Origin: Physella acuta
Taxonomy: Eukaryota > Mollusca > Gastropoda > Physidae
Length of the DNA stretch: 64,000 nt
Direction of reading: 5' to 3'
Assembly (NCBI RefSeq): GCF_028476545.1
Contig: NW_026732268.1
Coordinates: 157,501 to 221,500 of the forward strand
The notes under the pieces were generated by a model. That model did not search any database. It was not told the origin of the DNA and saw nothing but the letters and a program-made list of their open reading frames with translations. The position numbers were made by a program, and so were the translations under genes. This document shows, one piece after another, positions 48,573-60,912 of this stretch (the first letter of the stretch is position 1; each line of letters starts with the position of its first letter).

Positions 48573-50484
48573 TGTATAGTAATTTTTCTTTTTTTAAAAA
48601 TATAGTTGACATGAATGACTAATAGACCATTTCAGACTTAATAGTGTGCATCCAAGACCACAACAATTGTTGGGAGGTCGAACTTTTTAACACTTTATTT
48701 GCAGTAAGCAAATCAATATTAGATCGCTCATAAATGACGTCGCTCTCAAGATAGTAATGACAGCGTGCATTATTACAGAGCAAACATATGAACATATTGT
48801 TTCAGATAGAAATTCTGATTTGTGGTGGGGAGAGGTTGAGAAGAACTCAGCGATGTGATTTTGGAGACTGGTCAGGTTTTTTTTCTCGTGAAAACGGGAT
48901 GGTTGTGGGAGAAAGACCAGCTGTAGAAGTATGACGCGTCATTCATTGGTGATCCATTTTCTCAGTGAGGACGAAAAAACTATTAAGAAAGGTCAAGAAA
49001 TGTCAAAAGCTTGCCGAGTCGCATTTCTTGAACCCTACCTTTTTCATTCCCCCACTTAGCACATCGTCACCGAGTTAACGCTCGCACGTGACGTCATGTA
49101 GCGGTACCGCCGACCGTTAGGCTAATTTTATAGAAAAAAAAAACAATAAGCATTGCCTTTTTGACGCTTTCGCGACGTTTAGTTTGATTACATAAGTTGG
49201 TGTTCATTAAACAGCCCCTAACACATCTATCACTCGTCCATTTAAACGTACGTAGTTATTTCTGCAAGCTTGCTGTCTTGAGACTTTCGGCCCTTTAAAA
49301 ATGTATTAAGCTCACACCGTATAGAACTAGACTACCCATATTAAGCTCCAAAAGAAGCTTGGTGAAAACAGGATGGCCGTCCGATTTCGTAGCTGCTCTG
49401 CGCTTTATAAAAACCACAATAAACGATAAGATGACACTTATATTAAAGTAAATTATAGTTCTGAATCTTGATACATTAAAAGTGATATTCGGAAATTAAG
49501 AGCCAGACCAGACAGTCAACATATTTCAATTTAAGTCCAAGAAAATAAATTTCCTCAAACGATGGAACATTACTAAATTTTCGCGCAGTTTAGCGAAATT
49601 GAATTTAAGTAGGCCTATTTACGTCATCTTACAAAGCGCGATAGCTTACTGGTGCTCTAACGTGGCCCATGCTAATGGCCGTATTCCTAACGCCCCGCAT
49701 TAGACACGGCTTATTCGTCGGCAGGCATTTGGTGGCAAGCCTTTTTGACGGGGATAATGTGTTGCGGACGTTTTGCCGAATGTCTTAAACTAGCAGGCTT
49801 GCGACATTTGTGTTTTAAGCAAGGTATACGTATACTAATGCTTATTTATCGTTATTTTGATTGAACAAAGCATTATAGAGGTTCTCCATCAATCACCTAG
49901 GTATTTTTCCCCGTTCACCTCCTTTCATGAGACCGACACGTCATAAATTGCAAAGCCGCCTGAGTTGACGTCACAAATCTTCACTCACTCCCGTAGCAAA
50001 TCATATGTGACATCATTGTGACATCATTTATGGACAACCCCATATCACTCACTTGTGTACTTGATATTGACGATTTGACAACAAAGGATAACCAAAATGT
50101 GTCTGGCAGGTGGAGACTTGGGATCGACCATAATGACAACACGCGCTTAAGGGGTGGACGGGCTCATTGTTTTAGATGATGTTTTACGAGGGAAGCTGGT
50201 GGATAATACATTTGGTCTCTTTGTATATGTAAATGATGACAAACATTTAATGTTGTCAAAATTATGGTTAGAGATCTTAGATAAGGCAGAGTGAAGCGTA
50301 ATTTTTTACATTATGACTTGTTGTGACATTGACGACAAAAATATGACGGAGATTGGGGTTTAATTAAGGTAAAGAGAAGTAAAAAAAAATGTCATAAGTT
50401 ACGATAGAATTACTAACTGATGAAAAGAAAAACCTGAAATGAAACAATAAGAAAAAACTCACAACTATTTAGTAATAGTAAGAT
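48573..50484. other. Interior of transposon E, several MITE edges
   Basis: More partial CATAAATGACGTC edges (48730, 50017) and a GC-richer block (49020-49100). No coding frame recognised. Confidence 0.4.
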
Positions 50485-50667
50485 CAGTAGCGTAGCGAGG
50501 GGGGCGGGGGGGGGGGGGGGACATATGTCCCCGGGCGCCGACCTTAGGGGGCGCCAAAATGGGTTGGAAAAATAAATTGAAAGGTTGAGGGGAGTGCAAA
50601 TCGAAAGTTTGAGGGGGGGGGGGTGCAAATCGAAAAGTTTGTCCCGGGAAGGGTCGCTACGCCTCTG
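50485..50667. mobile_element. hAT MITE, 183 bp
   Basis: The ends are CAGTAGCGTAGCG and, reversed, CAGAGGCGTAGCG. The flanks AGTAAGAT (50477-50484) and AGTAAGAA (50668-50675) match at 7 of 8 bases. Confidence 0.8.
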
Positions 50668-51246
50668 AGTAAGAAAAAAACGTGATTTAATACATGGATA
50701 CAAGTTGCATCTCACAATGCTTCTAGAATTAATAAAGTTGTTTGTTAGGAAATTCACATTTAAAAAAATGCTTTGTAATACGGACTATACAACAAGACGA
50801 TCATATTTAAATACATTTTCATATGAATAGAAATGAAAGGGAAGCTACTCTCAATAACATTTTCTTAAGATGGCTGCTGTTTTTAATAGCAAATTTACTA
50901 TCTCGAACAGGGTCGATAAAAATTAATTTCAGGATATTTAAATTGATTTAACCATCAATGGTGATCTATTATTCAATTATTTATAATATTTTATTAAAAT
51001 ATACGAAAATATACTCATATTTAATGACATATTCATTAATTCACTCTCTCCCACATTACTAGTTTTGGCCGAATTTACGACGCTAAACTAAGATTTTACC
51101 AATGTTTAATGTAGGTACTAGATCTAGGTAGGGATAAGGTAACTAATAAATATTTAAATAGCCGCTTAAATAATATTAAATATGAATATATTTTTGCATA
51201 TTTTACTAAAATACTAAAGTCAATTGAATATTAAACCACATTTAAG

Positions 51247-52923
51247 GGTAATCTATCGTTTTAGCGTAATCAATTCGGCCGGTGCTAGTAATGTAGGGAT
51301 AAGGTAACTAATGAATATGGCTTAAATATGAATATATTTTTGCATATTGTATTAAAATACTAAAGATAATTGAATATTAAACCACATTTAAGGGTTAAAT
51401 CAATTAAAATGTCATGAAATTAAGGTTTAACAACGATGTTCCAGGTACTAAATTTGCTATCAAAAACAGCGGCCATCTTAAGAAAGTATTATTTTGAGTC
51501 ATTTCCCCTTAATTTCTATTTGTATGGAAATGTATTGCTGTTTGCCAGTGAATACGATTTTCTTATTTTTAAATACAGAGTATGCTTTTTTTTTTTTTAT
51601 TTCTGTTCTTTAAACAATTTACATCAGTTCTGGAATTATTATTATGAGATGCAAAATTAAGGAATTAATGAAGTCCCGATTTTTGTTTAGCTACTAATAC
51701 TAGATCTAAATTAATTTAATGTTTAATTAACTATTAGTTTGAGTTAACTGTTATTGTTTGTTTGCTTTTTATTTCATATTTTCATGTTTTTTCCCTTTGA
51801 TTAGTGATTTGATCATAAATGACGTCACGCGCGCCGCGAACTATGATGTTGTGCTTAGTGGGGGATGAATCGGCGGGGTTGAGAAAAAATGACGTATTTC
51901 TTTTTTTTTTAACAGACGAATAGGTGATAGATTCTAATTTCCTACGAACTATAGGTTGATCTAGTTTTTTTCTAGAGGGAGATATCACTATACAGTGGGT
52001 GGTTTTTTTTTAATGATATATGGTGGGGAGGGGTAAACATCGACTACTGAACAAATAAAAAACTAATGAAAGCAGAAGGCAAAGAAAAAAAAAACATGTG
52101 GTATTCAAATGTAACTTATTAAAATTGAAACCTATTTTCATAAACACAATATTCTTAATTCAGAAAAGGTGTAGGCCTAAGACTAATGTCTACAGACAAA
52201 ATAAACAACTAGGCTTAAATGGATCACACATAAATGACGTCATACTTTTCCCGATGAATTCCCTTTCCCCCAATCGTCACTAAAAGCAAGATGATGATTT
52301 AATATCATATCGCAATTGTACTATACCCCAACCCTTAATCACAATTTCTAACGAAAACGAATATATTCTTCATCATTTAAAAAAAAAAAAATTTCACCCC
52401 GTCCCATATTTTGAGTCCAACGTCATTTATGAGGAATATGGACGACCTAATAATTGACAAGTTAATCAGTACAAAAGGGTTTAATAAATGTTGGACCTCC
52501 CAAAAGTCGTTGAGATCTTGGATGTACATACATACATAGCCTTAATTTCAATTGAAATTAAAGATAAGAAGACGGTCCTCTGTCCTACTTTTATTAAACA
52601 AGACAGCTATGTATAGTAAACAACAAAATCAACACAATATACATACGAATAGACATGTGTATCAAGGGAAACTACTCTAAATTTTATTTGGAAAGATGGC
52701 CGCTGTTTTTATCTGCTAATATTTATCTCAAACACCTTGTTTAAAGTTAGTTTCATGATATTTTAAATTGTTTTGTTCACTGATTGTTATTTTAAATCAA
52801 TTATCTGTTATATATTGTGAAATTTGACTTAACTATACTTATTTAAACAAATATATTCATCAGTTACCTCTCCCGCACATTACTACTGCAGCCGAATTGA
52901 TTACGCTAAAACGATAGATTACC
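51247..52923. mobile_element. Long-TIR transposon F
   Basis: 1.68 kb. The ends are GGTAATCTATCGTTTTAGCG and its exact inverse. The arms match for about 270 bp, through AACAGCGGCCATCTT (51465) and AAGATGGCCGCTG (52693). The interior has TGACGTCA MITE-like text (51812, 52228) and no transposase. Confidence 0.78.
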
Positions 52924-53362
52924 CATTTAAGGTTTAAATCAATAAAAATGTCATGAAATTAAGGTTTAACAACGATGTTCCAGATACTAAATTTGCTATT
53001 AAAAACAGCGGCCATCTTAAGAAAATATTATTTTGTGTCTTTTCCCTTTAATTTCTATTTGTATGGAAATGTATTTATGTTTGCTATTAAATGCGTTAGT
53101 CTTGTGTTTAAATACAAAGCATGCGTTTTTTTTTTAAATTCTGCCCTTTAAACAATTTAATTGACTGACATCAGTTCTAGAATTATTATTATGAGATGCA
53201 ATTTTTATACATTAAGATGCTCCCTATTTGTATAGAGCTACCACTACATATCTAATGTTTATTTAAATATTAGTGTGAGTTAATTCTTATTGTTTGTGTT
53301 ATTGTTTGTTTGCTATTTTTATTTAATATTTTCATGCTTTTTTCCTTTAATTAGTGATTTAA

Positions 53363-53645
53363 TCATAAATGACGTCCCGTTTTTTTTACCTCTCTTCACC
53401 TTAACCCCCCCCCCCCTCCCATTTTCGCCGTCACAAAATGGTCGTAATGTCGAAAATAACCTTTTTGTCCTGTCTGTTAAAAATTCAAGCCACAAATCTA
53501 ATGAAAAAGATATTTTCAGCATTTTTTGTATTAGGCGAAATACATAACGTTTCACGTTTCTTACCCCTCCCACTTCCCGCGTAAAACGTCGTCTCAAAAC
53601 CAGTTACTCCACCCCTTAAGCCTTAAGTATGCGATATCATTTATG
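53363..53645. mobile_element. TGACGTC-type MITE
   Basis: ATAAATGACGTC at the left and GATATCATTTAT at the right, with C-rich interiors near both ends. Related to 48151-48572. Confidence 0.5.
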
Positions 53646-54129
53646 GTAGATGTCAAGTCCTATATACATTTTGAATAATCTTTGTTGTCAAAATGTTGAT
53701 ACCAAATACCCAAAATGAGTAATTGGGGTCACATTCACATATGCTATGCTAATTAGACGTCAACTTACGCAGGGTGGTCGGGGGGGGGGGGGGGGGAATG
53801 CGTGACGTCTATTTTGGAATCTTCTATAAAGCTGTGCTCAATGAAAATGAGGAACATAAAGCGTTCGTTTTCATGCATACATTTGTTCATAACGAATGAT
53901 CATAACTATTGCATGCCTGTTGTACTAAGCGGTGTTAAACAACCTCAGCACATCATCCCCGCCAAAAAGGGCCTGCCACTAAATGCCTACCGAGGAAAAT
54001 AGGCCGCACTATATTGACTCCAAATGAAATAACTTCTGACAACAAGGCTCAAACCAAGTAGCTCCTGGCAGCAATATTCGACAAGAGTCCAAGACAATTA
54101 TTGACAGCAGGTAAAATGGGACAAATTGA

Positions 54130-54201
54130 AAGCTTGTCGCCTCTGGGGGGTGACACCATTAAGTGCCGCACCAGGTGACACTCGACCTCGCTACGCCACT
54201 G
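54130..54201. mobile_element. hAT-like terminus
   Basis: GACCTCGCTACGCCACTG ends at 54201; reversed it reads CAGTGGCGTAGCGAGG, a hAT-type end. The partner end was not found. Confidence 0.4.
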
Positions 54202-54415
54202 AGCTAATGTAAAGCCACAGCTCAGTATAGGCTTGAATTTAACATAAAATAGTGTTAGCAGTGGACAGCCTCTAAGATTGTGCATTAGGAGTACGGCCGT
54301 CGGCAAAACGCCAGAGTCCGACGATATCTGAACATCAATTTTGTCTTTTATGAAGTGCGGAGCACCTTTAAGTGACCTGAGCTTGGCCACTGTTGACACC
54401 ACCACTAGCGCATGT

Positions 54416-54520
54416 CCACATATTAATCACACGTTTTGCGTGGAGCTTAATGGACAGACGTTTATAGGTGGGACCGGGAGCCTAAATGCATTTACCGAAG
54501 CCGCTGTGTCACTGGCATTT
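54416..54520 (+). pseudogene. Possible dsRNA-binding-domain fragment
   Basis: Reads PHINHTFCVELNGQTFIGGT then GSLNAFTEAAVSLAF and a stop. This fits the second half of a double-stranded RNA-binding domain (F-x-V-x-L-x-G-Q-x-F-x-G-x-G, then an AA-x-x-A helix). No first half or neighbouring exon was found and splice signals are unclear. A decayed captured exon is the simplest reading; chance is possible. Confidence 0.3.
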
Positions 54521-55275
54521 TAGAGCCGAACGTCTCAGGGCAGCATGTTGCAGAAATTAAAAGCACGTGAATTTGTATAGTAGAGGGAGAACATCATGCC
54601 ACTGTAATAAATTAAACACCAATATAATTCACCGAACTAAGGTTATTTAGATCTATTCGTCAGGCTAAATGTCGCTAATGTCTCATCGCCATAGTCATTT
54701 AGTGCCTGATTTGATTTTTTTTTTTAATTACGAGGTATCTCTTTCTTAAACATTAGCCTAATGACAAATGACGTCACGCGCGCCGCGAACTTTGTGACGT
54801 TGTGCTTAGTGGGGGATGAAACGGCGTGGTTGAGAAACATGACGTATTTCTTTTTTTTTTAAACAGACGAATAAGTGATAGATTATAATTTTCCTATTTT
54901 TTTTTCTAGAGGGAGATAACTATATTGTGATGCGGGGTTTATATATATAATCTCAATGTATTCTGATCTACTACTATTCATACGGCAACTATTATACTCG
55001 TGAGAAGGACGGGAATCACTCTTATGTTCCGCAGACACTTATTTGCAATTTCGACAACTTCGTTTATGAAATAACATGAACTTTATTAATACACACTTAT
55101 AGATCATTTGCACAATATCAAATAATACGTCCGTCTTCTACTATATCTAACCCCAACTAACTTCAGTGCTGCGTCTTACGTCATTAGTACACTGTCGCAC
55201 CATGCTCACGTCACACATATTTTATTGAACACGCGCACAATACTCTCGCACCAAATCGTCTACCGTCAAGTTCGT

Positions 55276-56490
55276 GATTGTAGGAAAAAAAGTCACAGGA
55301 AAAAAACCACAGGAAAAAAACCCACAGAAAAACAGTCACAGGAAAAAAAGTCACGGGAAAAAAGTCACAGGAAAAAAAGTCACAAATATATATTTGCATG
55401 GAATTTGATAATACTTTTATGTATTAAATATTCAGAGAGTGCAAATTAACTTAGGATTAATTAAATGTAATGTAATGTGTGTAGGTTATATACGCATAGT
55501 AATTTTTATAATTCATCTAAAATATTCAGTATGAATTATGTAGATTGTAATTATGTTAAACATAATATTTATAGCATTTAATAGAATTTCCACGGTTTTC
55601 ATCGTGTTTTTTTTAAATTAAATTACCGTGAAATGGTAAGGTCATCTGAATTACCGCCCTCAACTCATCGCAACAATAGTTATGCTTAGTGCAACCCCCT
55701 TTACTGCCCATATTTATCACGCTCATTACATAACAAAACTTAGGATCAAAACAGAAAACCGACAAGGTTCAAACAGAGTTTCTTCCAGGCATCTCTTCGG
55801 GGGGGCGAAGTCCCCCCGAAAAATTTTTACCGCCCCCCCGAACGAAATGAAATTTATATAATTTATATAGAAAATATATACTTTTAACAGTGTCCGCCCC
55901 CCCGAAGAAAGTTTACCGCCCCCCCCCGAAGATTTCAAGTGCCCCCCCGGAGAAAAAAGTCTGGAAGAAACACTGGGTTCAAAGGCTGTCATTGACGCAT
56001 AACGTCAACAACACAAAATATGTTCGGACCATGCCTGCTGAAGGAAGGCCGACCAGAGAATAGCCTGCGGCAAAACATATGAAAAACACAATGTGCCTAA
56101 ATTTCTTTTATAATTAACTTTTCTACCGCGTATTTAACTAAATACGTCACAAAAATTGAGATTGTTGTGTAAATTATCTTAGAGTATTTTTACTTACACT
56201 TTTTAAAAACCATGATGCTTTTAACGTCTATAAATAATTTATGCTATCAAAAAAATACAACCCACAACAATAAACATACAAAATTTTACAATTCTTAACA
56301 AATTAATTCAAAATATTTCTAAATATTTTCTAAAAAGATTTTTGTGACTTTTTTTCTGTGACTTTATTTCTGTGACTTTTATCCGATAAAATTTTTCCAT
56401 TGTGACTTTTTTTCCGTGACTTTTTTTCTAGCAAAAACTGTGACTTTTTTTCTGTGTTTTTTTTTTTTTGTGACTTTTTTTCCGTTCACC
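55276..56490. mobile_element. Element with multi-repeat inverted ends (GTCACAGGAAAAAAA)
   Basis: 1.2 kb. The left end is about seven copies of a 15-17-bp unit AGTCACAGGAAAAAA (55281-55385). The right end carries the inverse GTGACTTTTTTTCTG (56345-56483). Flanks share AGTTCGT (55269-55275 and 56491-56497). Subrepeat-built ends recall the MULE in intron 7. No protein remnant seen. Confidence 0.6.
55774..55975. mobile_element. hAT-type MITE, 202 bp, exact 8-bp duplication
   Basis: The ends are CAGAGTTTCTTCCAG and, reversed, CAGTGTTTCTTCCAG. The flanks are GGTTCAAA (55766-55773 and 55976-55983), an exact match. The interior has repeated CGGGGGGGCG-type blocks in both orientations. Confidence 0.88.
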
Positions 56491-57009
56491 AGTTCGTACC
56501 GTGCTTAGTAACCACTACTCGTCTAATTCTATATATCTACGCTATGACATATATAGTGGGTGTTTTTTGTTGTTGTAATAATGGATGGTGGGGAGGGGTA
56601 AACATTGACTACTGAAGAAATAAAAAAAAAAAACTGATGACAGCAGGAGGCAAAGAAAAAAAAAACAACAAACCATGTGGTATTCAAATGGAACTAATTA
56701 AAATTTGAACCTATTAAAAAAAACACAATAATCTTAATTCAGAAAAAGTGTAGGCCTAAGACTAATGTCTACAGACAAAATAAACAACTAGGCTTAATTA
56801 AATGGATCGCCCATAAATGACGTCATACTTTTCCCGACGATTTCCCTCTTACCCAATAGTTACTAAAAGCAAGATGATGATTTAATATCATATCGCAGTT
56901 CTACTATACCCGAACCCTTAATCACAATTTCTAACGAAAACGAATATATTCTTCATCATTTTTGAAAAAAATATTTTACACCGTCCCATATTTTGAGTCC
57001 AAAGTTACA

Positions 57010-57625
57010 ATTAATATGGTTATAAAATCCTGTCTGTCTGGTTTTTTCGGACTTACTAAAGATTGGATGTATTTGATGTTTTTAATATTTTCGGTAACTA
57101 AATAAAAAAAAAAAGGAAAAACAATTTGGTTTTCACGTGTAATGGCGACATAAACAATGGCATCCTGCTATTCGATAGGCCGCCATAAATTTTATTGTAC
57201 ACATTGTAAGCTAAAAATAGAAAAACTAGGTCACGGTGATTAAATTTGCATTGTTATTTAAAAACTTGATCTGCAAAGTTTTGTAAACAAAATAACTATA
57301 AAGTGGGGCTGTCAGAAATCGATCACGGAGTTCCTTTACAGCCAATCAATGTTTGTCTTACGAAAGTGAAACGTCGGGTTATAACTTAGGCTTGATGAAA
57401 ATAGAAATGTAGCCTTAAACTTAAACTCAACAAATTATTTTCAAGTTCTCTGGATCTGCAACTTGTATAGCATTGATTCTAAAAATATTAAATTTCTGAA
57501 TTAATTTTAGGCTTAAGTTTTTAATAAAATTTTATCTTTTATTATTTTTATGGTCCTAAATCTAAAAAAAGCACATTGTTATTCCATGTCAACAACATTA
57601 CGGAAGGATTTTCGTCAACTCACTG
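57010..57625. other. Sequence present in the second F copy only
   Basis: Absent from the first F copy at the matching point (about 52425-52450). No termini or frames could be recognised. Confidence 0.4.
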
Positions 57626-58104
57626 GTGTCCATTGACAAGTTAATCAGTACTAAAGGGTTTAATAAATGTTGGACCTCCCAAAAATTTTTGAGATCTTGG
57701 ATGTACATACATACATAGCCTTCTTTTCACTTAAAAGTAAAGATAAGAAGACGGCCCTCTGTCTTACTTATATTAAACAAGACAGGTATGTATATTAAAC
57801 AACAAAGTCAACACAATATACATACGAATAGACATTTTTATCAAGGGAAACTACTCTAAATTTTATTTGGAAAGATGGCCGCTGTTTTTTTCTACTAATA
57901 TTTATCTCAACAAACACCTAGTTTAAAGTTAATTTCATGTTATTTAAATTGTTTTGGTCACTGATTGTTATTTTAAATCAATTATCTTTGATATTTTGAA
58001 AAATTTGACTTAAATAAACATATTTAAACAAATATATTCATCAGTTACCTCTCCCGCACATTACTACTGCAGCCGAATTGAATACACTAAAACGATCGAT
58101 TACC

Positions 58105-59043
58105 TCGCGCGCGACTTGTAATGTGAAAAACAGGTGACTCCTTAAATTTTAAAAATTATTTCACATTTTGAGGAGGATTTATGTTTTTTAAAATACAAAA
58201 ATGTTTCCTTGTTTCATTTATGTACCTGTTTTTAAACAATTGAATTAAAACTTTTCAGTATTAAATGAAGACTAGCGATGTTTCCAACAGATGCAACCAT
58301 GCTCATTTACCATAGCAGCCATCTTGCGTAAGTTTTATTTTTATAAAGTTACTAGCCGACCTGCGGTGTATCATACGCCGCTATTAAGTTGTTTTTTCTA
58401 CTTGTCAGTAATTGATAATTTGTGAATTCGACAGTACCAATGCTGCCACTGAAAATATTTGCTTTAAAACACTAAACCCCCAATCTCCCCCCCCCCCCCG
58501 TGAAAGCAGCCTCCTCTTAGTTACCTCCTCTAAGTTTAAAATAGTTTCAAACTGAATTATCTGCCCCTAATAGCCGTCACCAAACCCTGCTTTACGATTG
58601 TTTTGTAAACATTCAGAGTGAACTACAACTCACCTGACCATGTGAGGGGGGGGGGGTGGGGGGGGGGGGTAGCGATAGAGAGGAGGAGAGGGGACTGCAA
58701 GGCGCGCTCTTGCAGCTTGTTTTCTAACGTCTCCCAGAAGAGAATTATATATATAGATAGATAGCGCGAGATTCAGGGGGAAGCCACTCTATTTTACAAA
58801 TGGCTGCTGCTTATATAGTGAATAGTAAATCTTGCTCGCAGACACTGCTGTTTAAAGTTAATTTATGGCCTATACTACTATATTAATATATTTAGCCATT
58901 GATTTAGGTTTATGATTCATTTATCTATAATATTTGACACAAACATATCACAATATACTTCTATTAAAGCCTTGACAATGAGGTAACGTTTTCGTACACT
59001 ACTGGCCGCGGGCGATTTTACGTACCCAAAACGATAGATTACC
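58105..59043. mobile_element. Long-TIR transposon C, fused to F2 and split by a Helitron-like element
   Basis: The left end is fused to the end of F2 at 58104 and lacks its first 30 bases or so. The right end is AAACGATAGATTACC. AGCAGCCATCTTG (58314) and ATGGCTGCTG (58800) mark the two arms. The insertion 58352-58743 sits between them. Confidence 0.7.
58352..58743 (-). mobile_element. Helitron-like element inside transposon C
   Basis: CTAG at 58352 beside GCCGACCTGCGG, with TACGCCGC further in. The other edge, CTCCCAGAAGAGA, is followed by TATATATAGATAG. Same family as 29405-29758 and 34271-34630. Confidence 0.55.
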
Positions 59044-59266
<223 letters not shown>

Positions 59267-59772
59267 CTAGCTGCATACCCGTGCTCTGCCACGGTAAATC
59301 TTTTTTAAATTTGCCAACTTGGGAACAGAACAAAACTACACACAAACACAACACAAACGAAAACGGAAACACTAAAGAAAACACAAACACAATGCGAACG
59401 CAAACAAACAAAAACACAAACGCAACATGCAAACACTAAATAAAAACAAACACAATGCAAACATAAATGCAAACGCAAAAAAAACACAAACAGAAACGCA
59501 AACGCATAACATAAACACAACTTAAATGCAAACATAAACACATAGTTCTCACAGTCTCGTCCGGGGCGTTAAATTGCACCCAGCGGGGCGCCGGCGGAAC
59601 CGCCTGATTCAACTTAGTAAACAACCACAATACTCCAACTTATCCATAAAATAGACCAAAGGCAATATTTAAAATATCCGTGTTTTACCTACCACGGTGC
59701 ATTTTATCAATCCATGCTAATTAAAATATTCTAACAATTATGTCTTTGCACGTCCGCAGAATTTGCATTCAC
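59267..59772 (-). mobile_element. Helitron-like element with CAAACA tract
   Basis: CTAG at 59267, then CTGCATACCCGTGCTCTGCC (stem CCGTG/CACGG). A CAAACA/CAAACG tract lies at 59337-59540, followed by GGCGCCGGCGG words. Mirror image of 36717-37457. Confidence 0.55.
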
Positions 59773-60600
59773 CTAGCTGCATACCCGTGCTTTGGCACGG
59801 CGAATCTTGTGGTGTTTTTTCACTGCCACAAAATGTTACGTTTTCACTGCCACCAAAATGTGACGTGTTTGCTGCCACCAAATTTAATATTCTTGCTTCT
59901 ATCAAATTAAATGTTTTTCTTCTCTTTCTCGCTCTCACTCTCCGTCACAGACGATAAAAAATGATGAAGAATAAGTCGTCTTCTGCAAATCTTTTTTTTT
60001 TTTTTTATCTTTCTTGACCGGGAATGGTCTGTGTAGCGCGCATCTAAAAAGACTATAGCGCCAACACGTGTGATGCATAAATAACTGACTAGAGCCGTCG
60101 TTTCTCCATCCCCTCTAAGGCTAAACCACCGGTTTATAAACCCCCACCCGCGATCGTCTCGGATGACACATTGTTCTCGGCACGAATTCTAGCGCTTACC
60201 TGTGAAAATTTCCCTTTTTTTTGTGCTAACCTAGCCCAAATAACTCTATATAAAAACTTGACGCGATCTCTTAAAATTCAATTAAACTTAGCTGAAACCA
60301 CAGACAATTCGCTTCACAAAGATACAAATTATATATAACATCAATAAGTTGTTTTTAAACAATAATACTTCAAACGCAAATAACGTGAAAATATCACATA
60401 TACCTAATTAAAGTAGATTTCCATAATAATGGCTTGGTCCTAACTAACACTAAGATATTCTAATGAAAGTTCTAGCTTTGCCTAATAGCTCATCTAATTT
60501 TCATGCTATATTAACACGTATTTATTAAGATACGAGTTTTTCTTCTTGCCCTACTAAGCACAATTGACGCATTTCTAACAAATTCACTACAATCTTTTTT
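59773..60600 (-). mobile_element. Second Helitron-like 3' end and following DNA
   Basis: CTAG at 59773, then CTGCATACCCGTGCTTTGGC. GCTGCCACCAAA-type text repeats two to three times (59820-59885). The far end was not found and no gene was seen. Confidence 0.4.
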
Positions 60601-60912
60601 AAATGTACCAACTTAGGAACAGAACGAAACTAATCACAAACGCAAACACAACGCAAGCACAAAAGAAAACACAAACACAATACAAAAGAAAACGCAAACA
60701 CAAAAACAATGAAAACGCAAAACAACACAAACGAAAATACAAACACAAACGCAACACGCAAACACAAACGGAAAAACAAACGCAAACACAAACACAAAAG
60801 GAAAAACAAACTCAAACACAAAAGAAAACACAAACACAACGCAAACACAAATGCAAGCACAAAAAACACAAACAAAAACTCTAACGCAAACGCATAACAT
60901 AAACACAACTTA
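60601..60912. repeat. CAAACA/CAAACG hexamer tract
   Basis: Degenerate AAACAC, AAACGC and AAACAA hexamers. A neighbouring segment (CCATGCTAATTATAATATTC) links it to the Helitron-like family. Confidence 0.85.

Larger units (their letters stand above)
47831..51100. mobile_element. Long-TIR transposon E (3.3 kb with insertions)
   Basis: The left end is GGTAAAATCTTAGTTTAGCG. The right end is its reverse complement, finishing AAGATTTTACC at 51100. Both have CTAGTAATGT nearby. The right arm has AAGATGGCTGCTG (50868). Insertions: a TGACGTCA MITE (48151-48572) and a hAT MITE (50485-50667). Confidence 0.68.
52924..58104. mobile_element. Second F-type copy, expanded by insertions
   Basis: The sequence 52924-53170 repeats 51385-51640. 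The blocks at 54770-54920, 56520-57000 and 57625-58104 match 51815-51990, 52000-52410 and 52450-52923 in order. The right end is GATCGATTACC. Extra material: about 53363-54760, the element at 55276-56490, and about 57010-57625. Confidence 0.7.

Noticed and set aside
54049-54405. 118-codon minus frame
   Set aside because: No similarity; overlaps a hAT-like end and other repeat debris.
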